From contig NC_049982.1 of NCBI RefSeq assembly GCF_000003815.2, forward strand, positions 6,391,216-6,455,215: 64,000 bases of DNA, read 5' to 3'. The DNA is from Branchiostoma floridae. Lineage: Eukaryota > Chordata > Leptocardii > Amphioxiformes > Branchiostomatidae. A program made the position numbers and the translations under genes. This document shows, in pieces, positions 54,567 to 64,000 of the stretch (the first letter of the stretch is position 1; every line of letters begins with the position of its first letter). The notes under the pieces were generated by a model, which saw only the letters and a program-made list of their open reading frames with translations, had not been told where the DNA came from and did no database searches.

Positions 54567-56460
54567 CTCCATGAAAGATGGAGATATTGTTTTGGGTGTG
54601 TCTGTGTGTCTGTCTCTGTGTTTGTCTACGTGTCTGTGTGTTTGTCTTTGTGCTCCCCAATTTTTGTAGTTATAATAACTCAAGAGCCTCTGGATACATA
54701 ACTATGATATTTGGTAAGTGGGTAGGCGTTTAAAAGGCAGAGGTCAAGTTGATTTGGGACCCCTGGTATATGACCTCGGTACTGCAGCAGAACATCTGTT
54801 TTTTTTTTAACCTTTTTAAGGTTAATACCTGAACGTGCTCTGGTCTTGATTTGTTTGGTGGTAGATAGCTTAAGACGTCAGGGAGCTAAGGGAGCAAGCC
54901 CTCGGACGCCCCCTAGGATTGTCGCGCCGTAGGTACTAGGTCAGCAATATGTCGCCGCCATATACGAAATTTGCTGCCGCCGCCTTTGCAGAGTGCTGCC
55001 AGCCCTCCAGAATTTAGCGTAAAGCGTTGCCAGCTTTCCTCAATTTAAATTAACCTAAAGCGTTTTCGGCCTTACCGAATCTAGCGCTATAGCGTAAAGC
55101 GTTGTCAGGACCCAATGCAGACCCTCATACATGTTACTGAGCTACAAAAAATGTAGCCCAGGCAACTTCCTCATTTATATAATACCATAACTTTACGAGC
55201 CTTGTTCGACCTTTCTAGTTCTGTGAACTATAGTTTCATTCAGTTTGTAGATCATAAGATTTTTTTACGTTTCTTAGACACAGCCGTCTGCATGCCTTTT
55301 TCCGTTAAGCGTTACGAGCCATTTTAATTCACCATTAATCGCTACCGACCCGCTCCAATTCAACGTTAAGCGGTATCGGTATATCATTCTCTTCGCCAAG
55401 AAGAGTATGTTTTTGCCGACTTGGGTCTGTATGTAGGTCAACAGCATATAACTCGAGAAACTGTGGATGGAACTTTTTGATTTTTGGTAGGTGTGTAGCG
55501 GTTGTCAAAAGAAATGCCAAGTTTGAAAATGGTTTACCTGGCGTTTTCCTACGGTGCTGCAGCGAGCTTGGTATGTTTTTGCGGTTTGTTTTGGGCAGCA
55601 TAAGTCAAAATCTAGCTGGGCGATTTTCACGAAACTTAGTAGGTGTGTAGCGGTTTTGGAGAGGAAGGTCAAGTGCGAAAATGGTTTACCTGGCTCTTAC
55701 CTACGGTGCTGTAGCGGGATTTGTATGTAAGTGCGTTTGTCTGTATGCAAGATAACTCGAGAACCCTTGAATGGATCCTGATTATATTTGTTAGGTGGAT
55801 GGGAGTTAGGAAAACGAAGGTCAAGTTCGATAATGGGCACCCTAGTGGCTGCCTAAGGTACTGCAGCAAAACTTTTAATTTTGACACTTCGTGTTCTGGA
55901 CATGCTGTGGTCATGATTTTTGAGTGGTAGATAGCCCTTGGAACAGAGAGTAAGTGCTGTGAATTCGGACCCCCTAGCGGCTTTTTGGGAACTGCAGGCA
56001 TCGATTTCCGTTCAAACTTTGGACGAGAATAACTCGAGAACGTGTAAACGGATCATCAGGATTTTCGGTATGTAGATAGAATGAGTGATGACTTATACAA
56101 TGTAATACTAATTATGCAAATCAGTAGCTAATTTGCATAATTAATGAGGAAAGTTCATAAATCCATGCCAACAGCATGTAACTCAAGAAGCTGTGTATGG
56201 ATTTTCATGATATTTAGTATTTAAGTAACGGTTGCGGAAAGGAAGGTTGTGTTCGAAAATAGTTGACGTAGCATTTTCCGTTAGGACGGTAGCGGGCCTA
56301 GTGTGTGCGTCCGTTTGTTTGTGGAATGCATAACTCGAGAAGCCTTGAAAAAATCCTGATAATATTTGGTAGGTGGGTAGGGGTCAGGAAAACGAAGATA
56401 AATAATGATAGTGGGCCCCCTAGTGGCTTCTAAGGTACTGCAGCAAAACGTATTAACAGA
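54567..56460 (+). repeat. Direct copies of the modular repeat complex
   Basis: It starts with hairpin CTCCAT (54567-54572) / ATGGAG (54578-54583), ATATTGTTTTGGG and a TGTGTCTG tract. Another hairpin, CTCTTC (55389-55394) / GAAGAG (55400-55405), is followed by TATGTTTTTG. Modules with AACTCGAGAA...GGTAGGTGGGTAG..., CTAGCGGCTT and ATTTGCATAATTAATGAGG occur at 54672-54790, 55439-55560, 55620-55880, 55905-56160 and 56175-56450. Stretch 54900-55380 holds unrelated sequence with repeated TAAAGCGTTG.C words. Confidence 0.75.
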
Positions 56461-57780
56461 AATAAAATGTGCTCTACATATCTCATTTTGACCTATATCT
56501 ATGGACACAGCTGTTATACAGATGTTTTGCTGGAGCAGTCTTAGCTTGTGAGCTGGACGCCCTTACACTGGGGACAAAGTCTTTGACAAGCATGAAATTC
56601 TGATTGACCAGGGATGCTACCATGTCATCTGTCAGGTCACAGTCTGGTTTTTGGTAATATTTGTGTGTTTGTGAGGAACACAGTTCATGCAGTCATCTGC
56701 TATTTAGTAATACATGAATAAGACCTTAAAGTCTTAAATAAAGGCATGATTATTTGGCGAAGAGATGGGTTCGTTGAACTCTAGTTCGTGAAGTGTTATT
56801 GGTCGTTTTGATTCACTTAATAGTGCGTCAGCAGACGAGATGGTGAAGAGGGACGTGCACAGCCCTCCTTAAAAAGTGCAGACCAGGTAGACCGGTCGCC
56901 AGTAACCCACGACGGATTGATGCCAACAACGTATCTAATTTGAATATTCCCACGACACCCCCACATCTGGTGATTGTCACGAGACTTGCAAATACTTGCA
57001 ACATACCTACTCTATTCCTTTCCACATATGGTTTGCTACTAAAGTAAAATAAAAAGACAGTAAGTGTTATCTGTAACCAGAAAACCGTTTTAGTTTCCGT
57101 ACTAAATTTATTTTATATATATTACCATCTGAAGGCATTTGTAGACTAAGAACATGTCTGGCTGGTCATACAAGTTATTGTGTCCCACTCATATGCATGT
57201 AGGTCAAAACCTGATCTTTGTTTTCGCTTTGTGCTTCTATCAAGCTAAACCACAAGCGCATAAAATGAAAACTATGTCATAGTCGATCCAGGAAATTATC
57301 AAATACTGAATTTGGACCTTACTGGATTTTTAAACAAACCATTTTCGTGAGCCATATAGTTATAACTTCGTCCAAACTTGAATGCGCACAAAATCACAGT
57401 CAATATCCAACTTTGTGGAAACAGTATCAGTGTTGAATGTACACTACACATCGCTAAGTCCTTACCTGAGAGTTTACTTGTCGTGCCTTCTTCTTCGGAA
57501 TACAGAGGTCAAAAGAGACCGTGTGATGTGTTCATGTAGAGTTATTTTAGCAGTATATTCAGGTGTTACCCATTTGGTTACAGGGGTGTTTTAGTTTAAA
57601 GGTACGTATTATAGGAATTTTGAGGGCCTAGATATATTGTATTTAAAAATCTCTATTCAGATTGAAATTTTCAATTTGATTTGTTACTTTTTTCTACATT
57701 TCCACCATCGGCATACAACGCAATAGCATAGCAAGCCACGAGAAGTCCCCTACTAGTGACTTTTGGTAGCCTACCTAAAA
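56461..57780. other. Intergenic, no feature seen
   Basis: This is upstream of the Gla gene on its strand, so its promoter or a 5' noncoding exon could lie here; an acceptor (GTCTATAG) about 24 nt before ATG 53556 predicts one. I could not fix a donor. Confidence 0.4.
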
Positions 57781-60700
57781 GATCCAATGTGGACAAACAT
57801 GGCTGACAAATCAAGTGTTTGTGGGGCTGGTTTATATTTGCAAACAGTCCAATGAAAAAACAAAGTCGTCACCGTTTAGTGTTACTAGGATTTCGACTAG
57901 TGTGTCACCCAGTGCGTGCATCATGGCTTCCACCAGCGTTCGTCTGTATTCTGTGGGATTCCTCCGGTCTCTGAGACGGGCAGCACTACTCACCGAACCT
58001 TCGCTCAAGTCGCACTTACGACATCTCGGATTACTGAAGTTGAGAGGAAGACCGAGAGGATCACGAGGGGGTAAGAACTTGCAGCGAGTCATAAAATCTG
58101 TAGTCGGACATAGGCCTGGAAAACAACATTATCCAGTCATATGCAAATCCAACAATGGCAACTCGTTCCAAACATTCCTCAGTGAGCAGGACTCCTACAA
58201 ATGTAAATCCAGTGTCCTGATCGACGTCCTTGCTAAACAAAGGAAGAACGCACCGGTAAATGGAGAGCAGCGGCTTGCAAATGACAGGATTCGATGCCCC
58301 CCATCTTTCTTCCTCTGTAATGCCCGTTCATTAGTCAATAAAATGGACGAGTTTGGAGCAGTCGTTTCGGACAGCGGAGCCCAGGTAGCTGTCGCCACCG
58401 AGACCTGGTTATCGACTGATCATGCAGCAGAAACTATTCACTTGGAGGGATTCTCTGCGTTCCTGAAATGCCGATCGGGCCAACGTGGAGGCGGCGTAGC
58501 GGTTTACGTGCGTGAAGACATCCCCTCTCGAGGACTCAATGACATCCATGTGCCCGAAGAACTAGAATGCCTGTGGGTTTGGGTGCGCACCCATCGACTA
58601 CCTCGTTCAGTATCTGCGATTGCGGTCTGTGGTGTCTACATTCCTCCCGACTCTCCGCATCAAACCCTTCTTGTTGAACACCTAACTCACACTACTGACA
58701 CCCTGCGGACAAGATACCCTGATATCGGGGTCGTGATTCTCGGGGACTTCAATCGCACAGACCTGACGACTCTCTGTCGAGGCAACGCCCTGAAACAAGT
58801 TGTTGATCGACCAACACGAGGTGAGGCAATACTTGATGTAATTATAACGAACATTCACACTCAGTATGGCTCACCTGTAGTAGGAGCGCCCGTTGGACTA
58901 AGCGACCACAACTCAGTTCTATGGTCACCTATCGGGGCAAAGCCACAGAGCAAGACCCACTCCCGACTTGTCAGACCACTAAAGGACTCTGACATCAGAG
59001 CTTTTGGGACATGGATCACGAGACACAGTTGGCAAGAGGTGTACACTGCCGAGGATACCCAGGGAAAGATGGACGCTTTCTACCAAACCCTAACTTGGCA
59101 CGTAGATCACTTCTTCCCCACCAAATGTGTCAAAATGAACTCGACGGACAAAGCATGGATTACACCAGCTATAGAATACTTGATTCGGAAACGCCAAAAG
59201 GCCTTCAACGAGCAGAACGATCAGGCGTGGAAGAGACTTAGAAACAAAGTCATCCACTCCATAAAGGTCGCGAAGCAAGCCCACTAAGTCAACAAGGTGC
59301 AACAGTTGAAGCAAGAAAAACCGTCCAAGTGGTACAAGGAACTGAAGTCGGCATGTAACACCGCAAAGCCACCCACTTCTATCTACGTTCCTGACGTCGA
59401 CCCTACGGACCATAAAGCGGTTGCGGATGGGATAAACAAGCACCTGTCCAGTGTGTCCCAGCAATCCCCTCCTGTAAGCACCAAAGACCTGCCCGCCTAC
59501 TTACCAGCGCCTTCTCCACCACCACAGATCCAGCCCTGGGAAATGTACAAAGAACTCAGTCACATCAGTGTTCGCAAGGCCGGTGGGCCGGACGGAGTGG
59601 CGCCAAGGCTTGTGAAAATGTTTGCCTGTGAGCTTGCTGACCCACTAACAGACGTGTTCAACACCTCACTTCGAGAAGGGGTCGTTCCCACCCAGTGGAA
59701 AGAGGCTGTAGTGGCTCCTATTCCGAAAGAACTCCCAGCAGTCGTGGATAAATTACGCCCAATTTCCCTAACGGCAGTCTTTGCGAAGATATGCGAAGGC
59801 CTTGTGGCGAAGTGGGTAACATCTGACATCTGGATGAACATTGATCAGCGACAATTCGGGGCTATCAAGAGAAGTTCCACAACCCACTGTCTTGTGAGTC
59901 TGACACATTTCCTCTACCAAGGCGCGGAAGCAAGCAGCAACATGGGAAGGATAGTGTTGACCGACTTCACAAAAGCCTTCGATACTGTCAACCACCAACA
60001 CGCTATCTGTAGACTTCTGAACATGGGTACAAGAGCTTCCATTGTGCCATGGATAGTTAGCTTCCTGACAGGAAGGCGACAGAAAGTACGGTACGGTTCT
60101 ACCACGTCAGGCTGGGAGACACTTACCGCTGGCGTGCCTCAAGGCACCAAACTAGGCCCGGTCATCTTCGTGTGCATGATCAACGATGCAAGTCAATCTC
60201 ATGACGATCGCTGGAAATATGTAGATGACTTATCACTTGGCGAAAACAGACATGTGCGCGAGCAGTCAAACCTCCAGGACCAAGTGGACTCACTCGAACG
60301 GTGGTCCAACAGCGTACAACTCATGCTAAACCCCAAGAAGTGTATGGTACTAACTGTGTGTTTCATGAAAAACCCACCACCCCCTCCACCCATAACTCTC
60401 GAGGGCAAGCCCCTTCTGACAGTGTTAGTTGCTAAAGTACTTGGAGTATGGTTGCAGTCTAACCTGAAGTGGGACAAACAAGTCTGTGAGTCAACCAAGA
60501 AGGCTAACAAACGCATGTTTATGCTCCGTAGACTCAAGACGTTCGGACTACCGGTGGCTGACTTGGTAACGGTGTACTGTGGATTTATCAGGCCTATTCT
60601 AGAATACTGTGCACCAGTGTACCACAACAGTCTTACACGCAAACAGACCGCAACTTTGGAACTTGTACAGAGACGTGCCTGCCGAACAATCCTCGGGCGA

Positions 60701-61163
60701 AACTACACTGACTACACATCAGCCCTGCAACAGTGTGGACTTGAAACTCTGGAGGAAAGAAGAACCAATCTCTGCCGTAGGTTTGCATCCAGCATGCAGA
60801 AGTCAGAAAGAACTGCACACCTTGTACCGCAAACCCGAGGTCAGACGCATGGCCGTAACCTGCGGAATTCACAAACATTGACCGTACCTTCCGTCCGCAC
60901 TACAAGATTTCGTAACAGTCCTGTACCATCAATGCTAAGGCTACTGAATGAAAAAGAATGACAATGTTTACGAACTGTAAATCCCGTATGTTTTTATGTG
61001 AAATGAACTATCCACGTAAACAGCAATACCGAGATCATTTGTTTTAAAGTGCAATTACGTGCTAGAAAGTGTTTATGTATGTTGAAGTAAGCAGAGATTT
61101 TAATGTAAAACAATCACAATTCAGCCCCTGGCTGCAAGTACTTTGTTTTAATGAATAAACCAT

Positions 61164-61195
<32 letters not shown>

Positions 61196-61196
61196 A
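57780..61196 (+). mobile_element. Nearly intact CR1/L2-like LINE with one nonsense codon
   Basis: A long ORF from ATG 57815 to the stop at 60961 (1049 codons) is interrupted once. A 3' UTR of about 200 nt follows, then a (TTGA)n tail at 61167-61195, typical of the tetranucleotide 3' ends of CR1/L2-group elements. The 5' end is not defined. No separate ORF1 was seen. Confidence 0.85.
57815..60961 (+). pseudogene. LINE ORF2 (AP endonuclease and reverse transcriptase) with an in-frame stop at 59285-59287
   Basis: The first part carries the endonuclease: FLCNARSLVNK, VATETWL, GGGVAVYVRED, VVILGDFN and GLSDHNSVLW. Then TAA at 59285-59287 follows AKQAH. The same frame continues with VNKVQQLKQE and the reverse transcriptase: LRPISLTAVFAKI, TDFTKAFDTVNHQ, AGVPQGTKLGPVIF, the catalytic YVDD near 60218-60229, VLGVWLQSNLKWD and RPILEYCAPVYH. 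TAA probably replaced a Tyr codon (TAC/TAT). No frameshift was found, so loss of function looks recent and rests on one base. Confidence 0.88.
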
Positions 61197-61534
61197 CTGT
61201 AGTGTCAACTTATGTTGTATAAAAGTGTGCCTTGATGACAAGATTCTACAATACATGCTGTTTCTTCCCCGGCAAGTTATGAAGACACATGAATACTTAA
61301 AAAGACACATTTTTTGAGTTTGCAATTATCCATTTCTCCGTGTATAACACCATGCATGGTAGGAAAGTACCATGTACCATGAATGTACCTGTGTCATAGG
61401 CATACATCCCTCCCAGAACATTGAGTGACAGCCGAGATTGCGAACCTGCGCATGACTGGTGACCCCCCTGCAACCTCCTTCTTTTCCCCGAGGCTAGATT
61501 TGAACCTTTTTTCGTCGGGCGTTCAGGCCTTTTT

Positions 61535-61800
61535 CTGGATATCCAGGATGCGGCCAGGGCTGCTTGGGCCGCTTTCTGGATATCCAGGATGCGTCCTACT
61601 GTTCAGGCCGTTTTCTGGATATCCAGGATGCGTCCTACTGTTCAGGCCGTTTTCTGGATATCCAGGATTCGTCCTGAGCCTGTTCAAGCCGTTTTCTGGA
61701 TATCCAGGATCCGTCCTGAGCCTGTTCAAGCCGTTTTCTGGATATCCAGGATTCGTCCTCCTGTTCAAGCCGTTTTCTGGATATCCAGGATGTGGACCAG
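61535..61800. repeat. Minisatellite, seven units of 39-42 bp with a conserved 12-bp palindrome
   Basis: CTGGATATCCAG, a perfect dyad, starts at 61535, 61576, 61615, 61654, 61696, 61738 and 61777 (spacings 41, 39, 39, 42, 42, 39). The TTTTCTGGATATCCAGGA core is nearly invariant while the filler (CGTCCTACTGTTCAGGCC or CGTCCTGAGCCTGTTCAAG) varies. Two more units start at 62217 and 62256. Confidence 0.9.
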
Positions 61801-61837
61801 GCCTTGGGAGACGCCATCTGGATGCTATTAACACGTT

Positions 61838-61907
61838 ACCGTGAATGTGTCGCTATACGGAAAACAACAGTAACCGTGAATGTGTCGCTATACGGAAAAC
61901 AACAGTA
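61838..61907. repeat. Exact 35-bp tandem duplication
   Basis: ACCGTGAATGTGTCGCTATA starts at 61838 and again at 61873. The two copies are identical. Confidence 0.9.
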
Positions 61908-62164
61908 ACTTTATCCCATCTTGACTGCCATTTGTTAATTCATTACGCAAAAATTATTTTGGGCCTGATACGTAAGTAACATGTAAACATCAAAGTATCA
62001 TTATCAACATTCGTTTAAGTTCTATAACACCAGGAGCTCGGACAGAATAATTCTACATAAACCTGTTGCGCGGAGATACAAAGATGGCGGCCTTCTGACC
62101 TCGAAAACAACATGCAAGATAGTCTCCGCCCTCGAAAACAGGAGGCTCCACCCCCACGTACACA

Positions 62165-62194
62165 TCCTGGATAAACACCACTGTTTATCCAGGA
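62165..62194. repeat. Perfect 13-bp stem hairpin next to the minisatellite outliers
   Basis: TCCTGGATAAACA (62165-62177), loop CCAC, TGTTTATCCAGGA (62182-62194). It shares TCCTGGAT/ATCCAGGA with the minisatellite dyad. Confidence 0.85.
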
Positions 62195-62997
62195 AGCGTC
62201 CTGTTTTGGCCGTTTTCTGGATATCCAGGACGCGTCCTCCTGCTCAGGACGTTTTCTGGATATCCAGGATTCGGCATAGTACGAAAAGTAGATACTGACG
62301 AAAGTTGGATACGACAGTCCCCAACACGATGGACTGGTTCCAAAACATCGCGTGCGGGGATCCGTTCGTAAAAGACTTTCAAACGTCGCTGGATTATTCC
62401 ATGCAGCTTCTTATGGGGCTCTATGGATACAATCAGTGGCGGACGGACAATCCCCCGCCTAATGATAAGGCTTTCAGATAAATTGAATGCAGCCAGGAAT
62501 CTCACAATGATTTAACAACAAAATCATTCATATGCTTATTGATTATTGAATCTTCTTGTATAAACCGAAAAGGATTGGGCCAAAATACTTCTTTTCGACA
62601 AGGCCTTGTGAACAACAAACATCCAGAGGCTGTGATCATAAATAAAGGGATTCCATAGTCATGTGAACATTAGAGTCATAGACTGTTACCTATAACTTTG
62701 AACTCTAACAAGATGAATAAATAATTCTGAACAGACCATGTATACCCCTGAACCATGAAGCTCCACTGACGTTATTTAGCGAATATATTATGCTCATCAA
62801 AGTTTATAACTTGTCCCATGACAAAATTGCAAAAATGTCAAAAGTTACTAGGAGTATGGATGATTTTGTTGTTAAATGTAGTTGGAGTCGAGTTGAACTG
62901 ATTAAGCAACAACAACTGTATCTTCCATCATATGGTCAGTGGCTGTGTATGTTTCAATTGCCTTTACATTGAAGAATCTTATTTTTCAAGTGAAGGT

Positions 62998-63080
62998 AAC
63001 GCTGGTTTGTAATCAATTGCGGTGGTTTGTAATCAACTGCGGTGGTTTGTAATCAATGTTGGTGGTTTGTAATCAATGTA
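62998..63080. repeat. Short tandem repeat, GGTGGTTTGTAATCAA units
   Basis: GGTTTGTAATCAA recurs four times with about 20-bp spacing (63003, 63023, 63043, 63063). Confidence 0.85.
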
Positions 63081-63089
63081 ATCAAAAGA

Positions 63090-63316
63090 TCCAAAAGATG
63101 AATTTCTGCTGCAGTACCAAGGTCATATACCAGGGGGGGCCAAAATTGACCTTGAGCTTTGTCTTCCCAACACCTACCCACAAACCAAACATCATTTTAA
63201 TCCATCAAGAGGTTCTTGAGTTATGCTCACTACAAAAATCCGGACACACAGACATACAGACAGACAGACACACACACAGACACACTCAAAACTATATCCA
63301 TTTTTCATGGAGATAA
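63090..63316 (-). repeat. Inverted hairpin-family repeat with GGGGCC module
   Basis: It reads inverted: hairpin (TATCCAT 63295-63301 with ATGGAGATA 63307-63315, one mismatch), CAAAAC box, CACACAGACAGACAG tract, TTCTTGAGTTATG and CTGCTGCAGTACCAAGGTCA modules. It is closely related to 19560-19715. Confidence 0.75.
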
Positions 63317-63335
63317 TAATGGGATAAAGGGTTGC

Positions 63336-63660
63336 TATCACATTATTTCACTAATAGTTTAAATTCTAATACTCTTACTAGTAAAATAATGTGATAGAGG
63401 GATGCTATCACATTATTTCATCAATAGAGACCAACTATAAGAGATTGATAAGATGGTTCTCTATTAGTGAAATAATGTGATAGCACCCCACTATCACATT
63501 ATTTTACTAGTAAGAGATATATAGATGGTCTCTATTGATAAAATAATGTGATAGCACCCCTCTATCACATCATTTTACTAGTAAGAGATTGTTAAGATGG
63601 TCTCTATTAGTGAAATAATGTGATGGTACCCCACTATCACATTATTTTACTAGTAAGAAT
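63336..63660. repeat. Array of alternating inverted CTATCACATTATTT half-sites
   Basis: CTATCACATTATTT-type (63336, 63407, 63490, 63562, 63635) and its complement AAATAATGTGATAG (about 63386, 63473, 63540, 63616) alternate every 20-50 bp. CACCCC and ACTAGTAAGAG lie between. Isolated diverged half-sites follow near 63848 and 63932. Confidence 0.85.
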
Positions 63661-64000
63661 GGTGTCACTGCCTTTGTATTTTAAACTCGTTGCGTGGATA
63701 GTAAGCACACGTATTCGAACAGATATTAATTGAACAAAGATATTAATTGAACAAAGCATGGCGATGTTCCATTACTCTAGAAATCACTTGAACAAAGTAT
63801 GGAGGTGTACCATTACAGTGGTCTTTGATTAAATTGTATCTACTGGTTAAATAATGTGACATAATTGTGTCAATCATTATCACATGTTAAAAGAGTTAAC
63901 ACGTTTTTAAACAGAAACACTTTTTGGAACTAAAATAATGTGATAAATATACCGGGCTCTATATCCGTTATTTTTAAAACATGGCATTTTGAGATACTAA

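Noticed and set aside
61535-62270. CRISPR-like array of conserved 18-bp repeats with variable spacers
   Set aside because: Spacers repeat each other, the host is a eukaryote, and the unit is a minisatellite with a dyad core.

Overview
The window looks like nuclear DNA from an invertebrate chordate, most likely a lancelet (Branchiostoma). This is inferred from intron-rich genes with GT-AG splice sites, an animal PLAT-lipoxygenase, a Gla-EGF type secreted protein, several families of CR1/L2-like non-LTR retrotransposons, and a high density of foldback elements and microsatellite-bearing repeats. The genus is inference. There are no prokaryotic features. Two runs of exactly 100 N (3787-3886 and 38871-38970) are scaffold gaps.

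All three host genes lie on the minus strand. (1) 1-3590 holds the 3' two thirds of a GH18 chitinase gene. It runs off the left edge inside a Pro/Thr-rich linker. A signal-peptide exon (3990-4122) and a candidate promoter with two perfect TGACGTCA sites (6633-6860) lie upstream, but the exon for the first GH18 strand is missing, perhaps in the N gap. (2) 16558-37822 is a complete lipoxygenase gene. I joined 18 coding exons in phase to give 711 residues, with all five iron ligands including the C-terminal Ile. (3) 52662-53556 is a compact three-exon gene for a 120-residue secreted protein with a signal peptide, a Gla domain and a broken EGF-like tail.

The rest is mostly mobile DNA. A non-LTR element with two intact ORFs (about 45425-52080, minus) sits just downstream of the Gla gene. 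A second element (about 57780-61196, plus) is open except for one stop codon. Two decayed elements lie in lipoxygenase introns, both antisense to the gene (28265-29515 and 32230-35032), and a 3' scrap lies at 7440-7750. Foldback or MITE-like elements occur at 4261-4475, 17340-18228, 31668-32005, 38037-38367, 40946-41212 and 41898-42200. Tandem repeats occur at 15812-16095, 35480-36430, 52130-52660, 61535-61790 and 63336-63660.

A dispersed repeat recurs at least eight times. Each copy has a short terminal hairpin, then a TTTTG-containing box, then a GT/TGTC-rich tract. The hairpin stem sequence differs between copies while pairing is kept. The observations most worth a second look are the small Gla protein, the similarity of its signal exon to the signal exon near the chitinase 50 kb away, and this structure-conserved repeat family. 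The three genes do not form an obvious pathway. They are secreted or lipid-signalling functions separated by repeats.
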